Of a stretch of DNA of 64,000 bases, positions 41,001 through 56,000 are shown piece after piece. The notes below the pieces were generated by a model, which was not told where the DNA came from, searched no databases, and saw only the letters and a program-made list of their open reading frames with translations. Every line of letters begins with the position of its first letter. Within the stretch, counting starts at the first letter, position 1. This DNA comes from Leuctra nigra (lineage: Eukaryota > Arthropoda > Insecta > Plecoptera > Leuctridae). The translations under genes were made by a program, and so were the position numbers. The stretch is taken from assembly GCA_934045905.1 (NCBI GenBank), contig OW203771.1:17535701-17599700 (forward strand), written 5' to 3'.

Positions 41001-44000
41001 AAGTTTCTCGCTGAAAAAAGGACCTAGTTCCAGTTCCAGTTCCTTGAATATAATGAAAGGAACTATTCCGTTCCTAGTTTCTTTATAAAAGGAACTTAGT
41101 TAATTTTAGTTCCTTTTTAAAGATAGGTGTAATTTGAATTGGAACATAAAAAATTGCAATCTGCAAATTAAAAATTAAATTGAATCACTGTATCACATGC
41201 ACAGCAGATACAAAAAGATTATAAGAGAGATAAGAAGATTCGTAAAAACTAAAAATTCAGTGGCGATGTGATGTGTCCTACACAGCGATCAGAAAGAAAA
41301 TGTGAGGAAGGAAACAGAGTAAAAGCTAAAAAGACGACAATCTGAAATCTGAAATCTGTGTGTCTGCGCACTGCACTTGTAAAACAGCCGAGCGCTAGTA
41401 TCACCTTAACACGAGGTATTATTATATGTAAAAATGGTTTGGCATTTCCTTTATCACACACATGGCGTACCCAAGGACACCAGACATGCTCATCCCTGCC
41501 AGCTATCATCCAAGATAATTTTAACAATAAATTACTTATACAAAAAAAGCAGTGTATAGCAAAAAAAGCTCTTCCTCTTAAATTATCAAAAGCTGGTAGC
41601 AAACTACAAATACATCATAAATGTATTGTGGCTTTATTTGAGGAGGTAATACAACTGACAAGATATTATGTTATTTGTAAAGTATGCTGCAGGCAGTGGT
41701 CGAATTGGGGGGTGGGGTGCGGGGGGATGGAATCCCCCTATAGGGAATATATTGATAGTTCCATCCCCCCCATAGCTAATTTGTACACTTCACCATCCCC
41801 CTATGAGAGATTAAAAACAGCAGTAAGGAGAACCTAATGTAATTGTCTTCAAAATACATAATTTTCAGAGAATTTGTCTATTTAGCCATTGTAGAAGCCA
41901 TTTGTCGAGATAAAAATAGGATACAAATTGCATCAAAATCGCGTAGAAACGCACCAAACTCATTTCTGAAAAAAACAAAAAATTCCGTGACTGCACGTAG
42001 CATGGTGCTTGGGGGCCCTCCCCCAGACCCCCCATTGACCTCATGCGAATGTTTCTAACATTTGTACAGGCGGGGGCAGGAGAGGGGCTTGCCCCCCTGG
42101 ATATCAGCAAAAAATGAAAGTTTGATAATGTCTTAAAAAATGATGTTTAAGTGCCAAAAAATTAAAAACAGTCATGTGGGGCAAGGATTTTGGGGCCCCC
42201 CATAACAAATTAAGTTATGGGAGTGAAAAATATGAAAATTTAAAAAAGATTGAAAAACAAAATAAGTACATCCCATAATGTCTTAAAATTGATTTCAAAG
42301 TGTCAAAAAAACAACCCCACCCCACACCTCCCTTAGCACGTGCCATTTTTTCCCCTTCACTTGCAAACCCCCTTGCAGAAATCGTGCCAATACAACATCC
42401 CCCCATGGACCGACTTCCAATTTGCTGGCTGCAGGCCTCCGGAGGCTGAAAAGCATAAGATAAGATCCAAAAAGATAGATCTATAATGTGGTAGAATTTA
42501 ATACAGCTAGCACTAGCAGTAAACTTGATTTGAGAATTGCGGGAAAATAGTGAGTGACCAGTAGCAGTCCTGGCCCATTAGTCCAGTCTGTTGCATTAGT
42601 AAGTTTGAAATGATCACTAATGAGTAATGACTAATGAGTATTGGCTAGGGGTGTGCGAAGGTGGATTTTTGATTTCGAAGTCGAAGTCGAAGATTTGACC
42701 TCCTAAAATTCCGAAGTCGAAGTCGAAGTCGAAGATTTTGATTTCACTCAAAAAAATCAGAATTTGGAACAAAACATTAAACTTGAACTGAATTACTACC
42801 TTCCTCCACTAGTAGGCCTACTTCATCTTCGTTTTCGTCGGATAAATCCATTATATTTCTAAAATCTCCGAAAATAAACACGGCACATAACCTTTTCAAG
42901 TAAGCACAGCGTGACAGCAAGCGTCGACGTTAAAACCAAGATGGCCGACCGCAAAAACTTCTCGACTTCGGAAGTACCAACTACACGAAAATATATTTAC
43001 CTCGAAAGTCGCGCCAAGTTTGAAGACGCAAATCGAAGCTTCGAACATTTTCGAAGCTTCGTTTTTTAGAAAAAAGGGTTTCGAAGTCGAAGTCGAAGCT
43101 TCGACTTCGACTTCGAAGCTTCGATTATTTCGAAGCTTCGCACACCCCTAGTATTGGCTGACTTTTTAAATTCTGTTTGTAAAGACAAAACTTAAAAAAT
43201 CACTTTGTATGACTGCGCACGTCCCGCTGCTCTACTGACGAGCACTCACATTCGGCCATGATGAGATAGCACATGACCAGTATGACTGTGTGGCCGGAGT
43301 AGATGAAGTCGCCGCAGTACGTGTGCAAGCCGTTGATCGAGAGTCCGAACCCGGTCATCAGTTGCCAGACGCGGCCGGCGATGATGCCCGCCGACGTGTG
43401 GTTCAGCTTGGGCGAGCACTTGTACGTCGGGTCGGCCATCGGCAGCACGGTCACGAACATCGTGATCGACCGCATCACATACAGCAGCGAGAGGATCATG
43501 AAGATGCGCCGCATCACGATGAATCTGCCGGGGAGAGAGCGGATCACATTACGACCGATACTTCGTCGCTTCACCACAAGTGTAGGGGAATTAAATCGAC
43601 ATTAAGGTATTATTCTTTGGATACCTACATGTTTTCACAGCTTTTTTGTTGTTTATGTATAATGATGTAATTCTAATTTTATGTCGGAACAAAAATGTTA
43701 CTATTGTGAAGTCATTGTCTCCAAAAAGTCAACACAAATGTGATCACGATGATTCCAGGCATACCAATGATGGCTCTAAGAGACACTAATGGACATTAGA
43801 AGTGAGCCCCATCAAGGCCCCCTCCCCCTTTAACCTTTTGTGTGCTGAGTAAATATTCTGTGTCCTAGCCCCCTGTGCTGGGTTAATTTTAGATAAAGCT
43901 CATATTTTCTTTAAAAAAAATCAGATCTTGTTTGCATATGAATAGATTTGTATTTTTTTTAAGAATTGGATTTAGGGTTCAAACAATCATTTCAAGTATT

Positions 44001-47000
44001 CACGTTATAAAAAATTTGAGGAATGACGAAATTTGAGCACAGTGCTACTGACGTGTATACACGTCAGTAGCACTGGGCTGCATTTGTATAAAATGACAAC
44101 TTCCTTGTCACGGTGACAAGTCCCTAGAAGGCCGTGAATAACATTAAGATGAGATGCTTGTCGCTTCGACAAGGGAGTTGTCACTTTACATGATCGCAGC
44201 CCTGGTGGCCCAACCACTATGTGACGTGTATTCACGTCAGTTGCACTCAAAAGATGAAGCTTTGAAATTAAATATAAACCATGCATTTTTTTACACCTAT
44301 TATGTATTACCATTGTGAACAAAGTATATTCATGCACACATATTTCATTGTTCCTTCTATCAAAATTTAGGAAAATTATAGAAAAATTTGTATTTTTAGC
44401 TGTTCATGTTGTGTTTTTTAACATTTAAAAGAGTTCAGCTAATAAAATTTTAACCAATTTAATGTCAGCAATGCTTAAAACTCCAACCCAATCCATAAAT
44501 TGGACATTGAGCCTTGTATACCTCTACCTCGATGTAAATAAAAACAATATGAAATTCTAATGTCAATGAAACCCCATTCCCCGACGAGAGCACTTGCGTG
44601 GGACGCACTTGTGCTTGTGGAACACCAGCAGGATGACTGTGCACGTGGTGGACACCATGATGATGATCTCGGACGTGTAGAGCGCCCACGTCTGCGCCTC
44701 GATGTTGTCCAGCACGATGTCGGGCAGCGGCGGATCGGCGGGCACCTGCTCGTGCACCATCGCCAGCGACGTCGTAGTGCACAGGAAGCTCACCACCAGG
44801 ATCACGAACGCTGCGGGCGGAACACATGTACATCGATACACGTTTGCACGAGAATTCATCGCGGAAGAGTTAGAGAGGAGGAAGAACCTCTTGGATGGCG
44901 CTCTCGAAATTGTGACCGTCTGATTGAACATGGAATTATGCTGAAATACCTACCCAAGTTCTAAGAATGAATAGCTGTCGTTGATCCTCGTTTTAAAAAT
45001 TCTGCTCTCCTAAACGTTATAAGCGGGTTTCAAATATCTGAATTTCATATTTATGTAAAAACATCTCACAACTTTTAGAGCAAAGAAATGTTTAATAAGT
45101 GATGCACGATGCTCAAAGAGAAATTATTCTCTGTTACCTTTTAGTTTCAACATTCTATCTACAATGAGACAGTCACAATCTGAATAAATGTGTGTTAGGG
45201 GGCGATTTCCTCTATTTTCCATCATACACCTAGTTTTTTCACCATCTTTGGTAGTGACTCACACAAAAACATATCCAATCAAGAGATTTATTCTCAGTTG
45301 ATTTGGTAAAATATAACATAAATGTACAATACTAATTACACTTAACATGTTTACATTTCTCTCCCCTCTACTGGAATACATTAATCAGATAAAATCTATT
45401 TATGTTAACCTTAATACCTATGTTGTATTACCATTAATAATACTGGTATTATAGTTATGTCTTAAATTTACAAACAGAAAAGAGATTCTGCAACCACACA
45501 TCGCAACCCACAGTTCAGTGTGCTTGTCGCCGTAGCCTTACCGATGAAGGTCTTCCACTTCTCCTTGGGGAACCGCTGTACCTCGCGCAACGGTGCCGGG
45601 ATGTCGATCAGGACCGCGCCGCCATTGAGCTGCTGGTGCTCGCCGCCCTTCCGGTGGTCCAGCGCCAGCGAGGCGTCGTCGAAGTACTCGATGGTTGGTG
45701 AAGGGCTCTTCTGCCAACCGTCCACCTGGTGGCCTGGACAAAAAAACAACACCATCAACACACACGAATAGCAAGAGGGAAACATGTCATCCCATTCATT
45801 TAAATATTAAAATATCTACCACAACACAACAACAATTTCATGAATGTTCTCAAAATTCCTTGATTTTGATATTATGGAGAGTAGCAGTGGCAAGGGATTA
45901 TGGGATGCAATTTCGCATACTGGGCTACTGTCTTTTGCAGGCCCTTTCCCACATTTTACGGGCACCTATTTACATTTTACTGCTTTTTTATATTTAAAAG
46001 CATTCTCACTCAGTTTTTGTATTTTTCTGACTCTACTTGGTTTAACGGCTTGCACGTTGATTTGGGCCCTTTGCTTCGTTGCATCCCGGGCCTTTCTATC
46101 CTAGTTCACCTCTAGATAGTAGATTTATTTTATGGCAAAAAGAGAAAACTATAAAAGGAGGTGCAATAATAAGGGAAAATGATTTGTTTAAGAATGAATT
46201 TACACACACATAGGTTAATTTCTTATATTTTTGAAGTGATTTACCATCACACTGTTCTAATGGGAATTGGGAATGGCAACGGATGAATCATTAGGTATAA
46301 TGATGGGGATGATGATTGATGATGAAGAAAAGCTTATCTTATGAAGGAGGAAGGATGTGGTTGAGGCCTATAAGTATGGAGCCTTCCCAGTAGGTGCCTC
46401 TTGATTTAAGGACCACAAAAACTTCAATCGTGAAGGAGGGATGTGCGAATTCATCCCAGGCCTTCAGAGTGCATTCAGAATGTTACAACCCGAAATGACT
46501 TTTCTCTGTTAGAGCAACCTTCAGTTAACGACATTTATCAAACCGATAATAGGTAGGTAGGTACTTGTACATTAAATTAAAATACCATTGTGAAACTCGT
46601 AGAATAATCAGCTAAATTTGGATAAGTTGTCATTGTCTGGTATGGGCCCAACACTAAAGAATATATATCAGAGTCAGGTCTGGCCCTGCTTGTATGAAAA
46701 AATGCTATGAAACATTTAATAAGAATTCTGTAGCAAGAAACACCATTTATAAAGTACACTTACACTAAGCCCATACACCTGTTATGATCGAATATATCCA
46801 CAAATATCTTAACAAATTTGAATTCGTTAAACTTATTAAATTTTCGAATAAATAGTCAAATTCGCTACGTCCAACCTTCCACTTTTATCTTCACCCTACC
46901 AATCCGAATTGGAGATGGGATTCGCCTTTTAGAGCATCTACTAGCCACAAAACGGGTAACAAATACTCGCCATTACGCCAATAAAACTGTCAAAAATTGT

Positions 47001-50000
47001 GAATTGACGTTTAGTCAAAAGATCATTTGTTCCGGCATTGATTGGAAACCTTTCTAATAGACCGTGGTGAAAAGTTAATTGACCTTGATAAGAGCAATAC
47101 ATGCTATACGAGATAAGGGAAAATCTACATAACAAGGTGTCAAGTCATACGTCAAGTCCAAGGCTGTATTATTTTCTTTCCTAAAATTGTGCTGGTTGTT
47201 CTTCGTTATGATTTATATATAGCCTACATAAATTTCTGAGTAAATTGCCACTGAATCAGTATATAAATATATATTACAAAAAGTTAGATCCAGATTCTTT
47301 CATTAAAAATGCAAAATATAACTTACGGAAAAGAATTATTGATTCAATCAATTTGCAAATAATATTACAGTTAAATTTTTAAATGTGATTTTCAGCATGA
47401 AAATTTGAAGTTCTAAACGTACCAACTTGCAAAATACATACTATATGATGTGGGTATTATATGGTATTATGGAGTGTTTATAGATGACATTGTCAAGGAA
47501 TAAATAAAACCATAATGAGAAGATATTTAAATTGATTTCTTGTTGAAAAGCCAAGCAACGTAATTTTCTTCGTCCTTCTCGCATCTATTTCATTATTTCC
47601 CTCACCTAATGGCGAACTCAGTGCACAAGGTCTTCAGAGAACGTAGAAAACAACGAAACAATCGGATCTCTTCTACCCATAGCATGTACAAACTCGCTAA
47701 TGGAGATATTAATTATTATAATAATGCACTCATATCAGACGACTACGGACATTAAAACAAGAGGTCATGGCCATGATCGTATTACATACACTTGCTAATG
47801 AACTGGTGATCACGTAACACTACCCGCAGAATGTATTTCTCAGTCACAATACTTTACAATGTAACTACACTGAATACTGATAACGCTACAGCTGACGAAG
47901 TACTAAAAGCACTTGCCTTGTATGGTTATTGAAATTAAGACACGTCATTGTAAGCTATCGAATATTTTTTTCAAAAATTGTATCAGCCATTTAGAAAATA
48001 AGACATGATTATAAACTATTAATAACTCATTTATAGTGATTTTTACTAGCACTACGTGAGAAACGTAATGTAGTAAACTTATACATAAAAAAGTAAATGC
48101 TCCAAGTCAAGAGGTATAATATGTAATTACGATTAAACGATCAAACTGAATCTTGGTATACAGTAATAACATATAAATGTATTTATTATAAATACAAATG
48201 TATTTCGATTAATCATAGCTTACATGCTCATTCATCGCATAGAGACATATATTGTTGGCGAAATTTATAATGTCATAAATCTTAAATATCCATAAATCAC
48301 TCTTTAAACAAAAGTAAATCATAATCCTTATAACTTATATCTGAGCTGCCAAACGTGCCAAGTAAATGGCTGCCAACAGAAAAAATAAAGTTCTATGCTA
48401 AAACGAAAAAAGTTCGTGCAAAATATGAGAAGTGCTTCCCTTGTGGCACTGATTGGGACTACTTATTAATTATTTGTTCTAATCACGTCACGACCTTTAA
48501 GACCTACAGTGACGTAGGTACTCACCATTAGTGAGCGGTAGCAGCGGCTGTCGCTGGTCGCTGGTCAAATATGTTATGTGCTTCCCTTGTGGCACTGATT
48601 GGGACTATACCTATTACTTTGTCCTAATCTCGTCTCGACCTTTAAGACCTGCAGTGACGTAGGTACTCACCATTAGTGAGCGGTAGCAGCGGCTGTCGCT
48701 GGTCGCGGGTCAAATATGAGAAGTGCTTCCCTTGTGGCACTGATTGGAACTATACCAATTACTTTGTCCTAATCTCGTCTCGACCTTTAAGACCTGCAGT
48801 GACGTAGGTACTCACCATTAGTGAGCGGTAGCAGCGGCTGTCGCGGGTCGCGGGTAATATGAGAAGTGCTTCCCTTGTGGCACTGATTGGAACTATACCA
48901 ATTACTTTGTCCTAATCTCGTCGCGACCTTTAAGACCTGCAGTGACGTAGGTACTCACCATTAGTGAGCGGTAGCAGCGGCTGTCGCTGGTCGCGGGTCA
49001 TGTCGCCGTCTAGCCGCGACGTCTCCGGTGGCTCATTGCTGTCGAGATGCTCAGTGAAGTCCTCCTCGGCCACGTTCAACTGAAGGAGAGAGAACAAGGT
49101 AACCGTTGTGCCAGGTCGGAAACCTACTGTCATTCTAGCTGTTTATTATACAAATATTATACATATTATCTAAGTATTATGTTGATTAATATGTTAAAAT
49201 TTGTTTGGTTTAACGTTATGGGCGAAACACCTGTTGCTAATAACACATGAATGAAGCATGCCCATGGCATTGTCATTATTTTAATTGTCGCTATGCCCTT
49301 ATCGACATTTGATTTAATTTATTCAAACCTTTCCAACAACGTCTGGCACAGGCGTGCGCCGGAGACATCATTGGGGGGGGGGGGGGGGGGGGGCAACAAG
49401 GGCGCCGGCATGATTAATGCCAAGGGGGGAAAGTCCAAGGGAAACAAATTCCCACGCGTGAAGGGGGGTGTGGGGGGCGCGCCCCCCACCTTGCCCCGCA
49501 AGTCGTTTTTTGGTTTTTTGGCACTTCAAAATCAATTTTGAGACATTTGGGGGCCTAATCTCTTATTTATGACAAAGGGTAGCTGGGGTAAGAGCCCTCA
49601 GAGGACGCGGGTCTGGGGCGCGCAGCCCCGGAGAAAAATTGTGATCCTCGAGTGGATTTGATGGAATTATATGACTTTTGAACATAGCATGGCCCTTCGA
49701 ATTTCCAAATAATATTTTGGTAGAAATTAACAAGTGCTTGCTGTAAGTAAGCATGTATTTTGAGCAGCCCATTAACCTAGTGCTACTTATAAAAAAAATA
49801 TACATTCGCCCATATTAAAAAGATACACGTTTTGTATATTTCAACAATAGCCGATAATGCAACTGTATACACTCTGGTGCCCATTGTATTAAAATGCACC
49901 AACAATTGTCCACAGTTCATTAATACTATTTAGTATATTGTTACCATGATTAACATTATTAGATTATTCTTAAAAATTATCCATTCGTCGCGTAGATATT

Positions 50001-53000
50001 TCCAAGTCAGTCAGTCAGAAGATGCAGCTCCGAGAAGAAGAGTTGCTGTGAGCCGTGGATTGTTTGAATAAATATTGTGGTCGTATTGGAGGGACAATAA
50101 AGCAAGAGTACGCGGGTGAGATGGATCCTTTTTATGTATGTGTTAATTGTGTTGTACCTTATTGAGTGTTCATATGTTTTTAAGTGTATTTATAAGATGA
50201 ATGGATTTTTTTGTTGAGACGAGCTGGAATGGTATCTTTTTGATGTATTTGTTAACTGTATTTTACCTAATTGAGTGTATATGTTTTTAAGTGTATTTTA
50301 TAAGATGAATTGATTGTTTTTGTTGAGCTTGAGGCGGGCTGGGATGGTATTTTTTATTTATAATTGTTAACTGTATTGTACCAAATTGAGGATGCATTGA
50401 TTTTTTTGTTGAGGCGAGCTGGGATGGTATTTTTTTATGTATAAGTTAATTGTATTGTACCTAATTGAGTGTTATATATTATGTTTTCAGTTTATTTTAT
50501 AAGATGAATTGATTTTTTTGTTGAGGTGAGCTGGGATGGTATTTTTTTATGTATTAGTTAATTGTATTGTACCTAATTGAGTGTTTATATTATGTTTTTA
50601 AGTGTATTTTATAAGAGTAGAATTGATCTTTTTTGTTGAGGCGGATTGAGGCGGGTATTTTTATTGAGGCGGGTGTTGAGGATGATATTTTTTTTATTTA
50701 TGTGTTTATATTTTATGTGATGAATTGATCTTTTTTGTTGAGGTATTTTTTTTTCTCGGTGAGGGAATGCGAACTCTGCCTTGCTCTGGGCTTCCGAGCG
50801 CGTCCCCGGGTTGCGGATAGGGGAACGGCCTACAGGGGTGCGATCACGTAAAATGACAACTTTCTTGTCACTGTGACGAGCTGCTCATCAATTGAGATGA
50901 GAAGATTGTCACGCGACAAGATAGTTGTCATTTTACATGATCGCACTCCAGAAGTAGGTTAGCCACGAATAAGGACTTCCAAATAAGTGGTCGCGGACAA
51001 TTGAGCGGCGGTGCCAGCAGGACGGGGTGACTTGCTTAGCGGGGAAAGTCCGATGTCCAATGACGGCATCGTGTATAAAAACACAGCATTGACTTTTTTT
51101 AGGCGAATAACTGCCATCATAAAACACGGGACACACTGTTAAGTAAAAGCAGAGAGCAATGTGAACAGTGTTGAATCTACGCATATCTGGGGGGGGGGGG
51201 GGGGGGGGAGCTCAAATTTGTTTCAATATGAATGACCCTAAAAGAACATTTTCTCGGGTTTTGCCCGCGAACCCACTTTTCTCACAGTGTTTTGTTCTTT
51301 AAATAAATTGCTCGAAAAATTTTTGCTGCTCGAAATGTATTCCTGAATGAAGAAATGTAAGTTGTGGATACATAAGTAACCCATGCATAGAGCAAGCACT
51401 TTTTCAAGTATGTAGCAAAATATTATTTGGAAATTCACAGCTCCCCTTTGTCTTCATTCATAGATTTGGTAAAAGACAAAATTTGATTAGGCGTTAACGA
51501 TAAGGTACAACGTTCACAGCATTAGCCTCTGACTGAGGGAAACGAAAGAATCACAGATAAGAAAGGTTGTTGTCATGATCAATGATTGCATTTGTTCAAA
51601 ATGCACGTTCGTACTTGAAAAGTTTCGCATCATTTTCAGGTTGGAATATGCAGAACAAACTAGGAGTCTAAAACGTTGACGTATGCATCATGCAAATAAA
51701 CTAAAGGTTGACGAGAATAAGTATTGAATGCTGTTGAAAGTATTATTAAATTGATTTACTTATTCAGACGTTACAAAACAGAAAATGAAACTTCAAAATG
51801 GTAATTATTGATAATCTAAATTGTATTATTCTTCATACTTGCGTAGTATATTTTATTACAGATGACTTGTCAACAATATTCCATCTGTTAGTGTTATCAG
51901 CCATCAGTCAATAACGTACACTCAACAAATGATAAAACGGTATTTGACAGAAATTGACTGACATAAAAAAATGTGATGGCATCATCCGAAGAAGTCTAAG
52001 CTATCTCGTCGTCTACGGTCTACTTCTAGTAGTTGAGCACCGATTTTATTGATAATAACAAGGATTGAGTGTCAAGGAACCTGACCAGCAGCCAATCCGT
52101 TTCTTTCAAATACCGTTTTATGATTTAATTCCCCAAATCGATTCAATTCGATTCAATTCGATTCAATTCCTCAATGCATAGAAGCCATGATACCCAAATG
52201 GTTTGACAAAACCGGATATGTGTAAAGAATGTGAACTTATCGGAGTTTTTGTTGATAGCACGTTATTATTCACTCGAGATCTGAAACAATGACACTATCT
52301 AGTAGAGTAAATACCTGGGATTGTAAGGACTAGCAACAAGAACCTGAAAGATGTATTTGTTACAAATATCCAATAGCCCTCACTGCAGCGATATGCACGT
52401 GGCGAACGCATCATTTCACATCACGACATAATTACTTCGATGCTGATTAAAATGGCGCATAAAATAAAAGAATACAAAAAAAATTGTAAAATAATTTTTC
52501 AAGTTTTAAAAATCAGGTGTCGGAGTTCACAAATCTACAAAATTAAACAAAATTCTAAAAACAAAAAATCGACCTTATTCCATGTTCACAGTCCATAAGT
52601 GCCTCCCCCCTCTCTCTCACTTCACTAGGGAACAAATAATTAGTGTATCATATAATTTATATGCCTTGGATAGAATACTTGCGTTGAATATGTCTTAAGG
52701 TCGATTCACACGGCCGTTTCAAACTTCCCAAGTTTGCCGAAGTTCCGAATCGCCGTTCCAAAAACTCCCGTGTGAACTATGAAAGTTTGGAACTCAATAT
52801 TCGCAGTTCGAATCTTTTCATAGTTCACACAGGAGTTTTTGGAACGGCGATTCGGAACTTTGGCAAACTTGGGAAGTTTGAAACGGCCGTGTGAATCCAC
52901 CTTTTGATATTTCAACTCAGTAGCTAGAATGTTCCATTTGTTAAAAATTCAAATATTTACCAAAATGTATTTATGCAGACCCTTCCTCTTTGTCGGCGGC

Positions 53001-56000
53001 GTGGTTACCATGGTAACCAAGTAGACTTGACACGTTGTTCACCAAATATCATCACAATCTTCACCACGAGTACCTACATGGTTTACTACAGTCTTTGTCC
53101 GATCCACACTATCAAGTAAAAACACCATCACTTGTGTAAGATGTCCGAAAATATTACGATACGATATAATATATATAAAACGAGAGAATGGGCATAGAAT
53201 CCACACAAAAAGCTCAATTTCTTGGTGTATTATACGTCACACAGTTTATTTTGTCTAAAGTCAAAATGCCGGTCTTTCAACGCTCTGTTAATCAGTTGTT
53301 ATGTTTAAGAGTTGATTAGGAATTTTTTTACAAATTTAAATTATAAAACGTATTTACCACTAAATGGAGCCTATACCTTTTACATGGAATTCTATCATGA
53401 CACAGTTACACTTAACAACGTTATAATGTTGGTATCCACTATTTAAATAAGAAAAAGTATTGAAAAATCCCGGAAAACTCGGAACTTTTCGTACAAAACG
53501 CACGTTTCACGAATGAAATCCGCACAGAATTAGCACCGCTCTCCGCCCAGCCGATAGTGGAACGTGTTCGAGATCAACTCCCCTTATCTCATCAAGATAG
53601 CACAAGTAGAATGCATGCATCATCAGCGATAAGGCGCCGTGATTAGAATCTGGGAGGTCGAAGATCGCGGCGGGGACACCCGATCGTAGCGGCGATGTCA
53701 ACAGACGCGCGAGGGTGCCGGGGTTATCCCGCGCCTTGTTCTGACTCTAGGCGTGATATCGGGCTTATGTGTGATTAACTTGATATTTATCATGTGAAGG
53801 TTATTAAAGAGAATATGCGGATTAGTATTATTTATTTTTTTAAGTTGCTTGGGATGATCTAATATTCATGGTCATCGAACACGATCGGCGTAACGGCTGC
53901 TTTTCTAGGTATATCTTGGTTGTTGCCATGGTAATATAGCTGTAGTGCGCCAACAGTTTCAAACTTTCAAAAACGTGATTTCAGGTGACACTTACAAATA
54001 TGGGCGTCCACAGGGAAAGGCAGGGGGGGCGCTTGCCCCCCCACCCCCCTGGACGTCTGGAAATCTTAACATTTTTGTGGTGATTACGTATAGTTTCATT
54101 TTGTAAACAAAAAAAACTAAATTGAATATAAAAAAAAAAATTGAATATTTCAACAAAATACACCTCATAACGTCTCAAAATTGATTTCGAAGTGTCCAAA
54201 AACCGAAAAACGCCTTGCGGGGCAGGGGGGGGCCCACCCCCACAACCCCCTTAACCCGTGGACTGCTGCTTGCCTTGCCTTGCCCCCACCCGGCAGAAAT
54301 CCTGCGGACGCCCATGCTTACAATTACAAAGTAAAAATTAAGCAATTGACCTATTTCATCGTTAGGAATAAACTAGAAAATTTTCTAAAGAAGAAATAAA
54401 GTGTGATGAGATGAGACATTCAAAAGTTACAAAAAAAAGTTCTACATCTCGTAAAACAAAGTCGAATTATTGGAACGTAATTTTCTGTGATATTACAACC
54501 TGAAAAATATCAACGACTTTTAACAACTAATCAAGTAAAACCGCAGGTCAAAGGGACGCTACCCCCCCCCCCTACCCCACGTATGACCTTGACGTCTATA
54601 AAATGCCTGGCAGTTGGCAGCACACTGTACACTACACATGTGTCAATTGCATTGAGCAATGTGAGGCTTGCCACATGCCCCGACCTAACACAGAGCCATG
54701 CATTCATACACAGCTACTGCGTACTTATCTCTCAAGAGCCTGAAACATGGTGTGGGTGAACTACTTATCGCTATCAAGTAAAAATAAGATTTATGGGAGA
54801 AAACACAGACTAGATAAAGAGAAAAAATATTTATGTCACGTGCGATATGGATGTCAATTTAGACAAATTTGCAATAATTTATCAACGACACGTGGAACAG
54901 TAATTGTAAAAAAACGCTTTGCCCTCTGGATAATCCCTGCTGAAAAATCTTAGCAAGATCTTGCTAAACTCTTGCCAAGATCTTAGCAAGATATTGTAAA
55001 CAAGATCTTGCAAGATCTTGCCAAGATCTTAGCAAGATCTTGCAAGATCTTGGCAAGATTTTGCAAGAACTTAGCAAGATCTTGCAAGATCTTGGCAAGA
55101 TCTTAGCAAGATTTTAGCAAGATCTTGTACATTTTGCTGCCAAAAAAACGTTAAAATTTCATAAAAAAATAAAATTTTCTATATTTATGAATACTCATTT
55201 GCATTCGGGAAACCTCTTCTGAAGTATTGGACAAGGTTTGATTACACATTTCAATTATAAAATCCCGTGGAACCGCCGTGTTTTGAACCTGCGATCTCGT
55301 GGTCCGTAGTCGAGCGTCTTACCGAGTAGGCCACCGGTGCAGACAAGACTTAGCTGCGCTAATAGTGATCATATTGAGTTTTCATATTTAAGTGAACATA
55401 TTTATATTATTTAGTGGATCATTATATTGTTATTAACATGATAAAATAGGAGAAACGATAAATATTAAGAGTCTACGATACTTGATGAAATCCATGTTTT
55501 ATGAAGCACAAAAAGGCGGCCCCTACTTTTTTCTAAACGGCTTTACCGATTGTCTTCAAATTTTCACAGATTATAGATAAATAATAAATCTGTGCCTCTA
55601 GTGAGCCAAAAGTGTAATTTTTTGTTTAGAATTTTCAGGGCAGTGGTGCCAAAAAGACTAATATATTGCCCATGTTAGCACTTCCTCAAAACGAGAAAAA
55701 ACATTTTTTATAATTTTTTTGGATCACTAGAGGCACAGATTTACTCTTTATCTCTAAGCTGTTAAATTTTGAAAACAATCGGTCAAGCCGTTAAGAAAAA
55801 AGTAGGGGCCGCCTTTTTATGGTTTTTTGTGGTTTTCTATATTTGAATTAAAATAACTTACTTCACAGCAGTATATGCAACATGCAACACACGATTAAAT
55901 GTCACAAATGTAACGTACAACCCAGAGCTAATGCATTTTCATGCATTTCTAAGATTTTTTTCACATCGGAATCGAAATTTTCTGCGAGTCCTGTCGACTC

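Noticed and set aside
41249..41837. Frames of 117-159 residues on both strands
   Set aside because: No recognisable motif. The plus frame runs into a hAT-like element and both strands are open together.
44465..44608. Extension of sphingomyelin synthase exon 4 past KHK into a Cys/Arg-rich tail
   Set aside because: It ends at a nearby stop and would drop the catalytic exons. The GTGCGT donor restores the family sequence.
45695..46115. Short hydrophobic frames
   Set aside because: AT-rich intronic sequence with aromatic-rich translations in three frames and no family resemblance.
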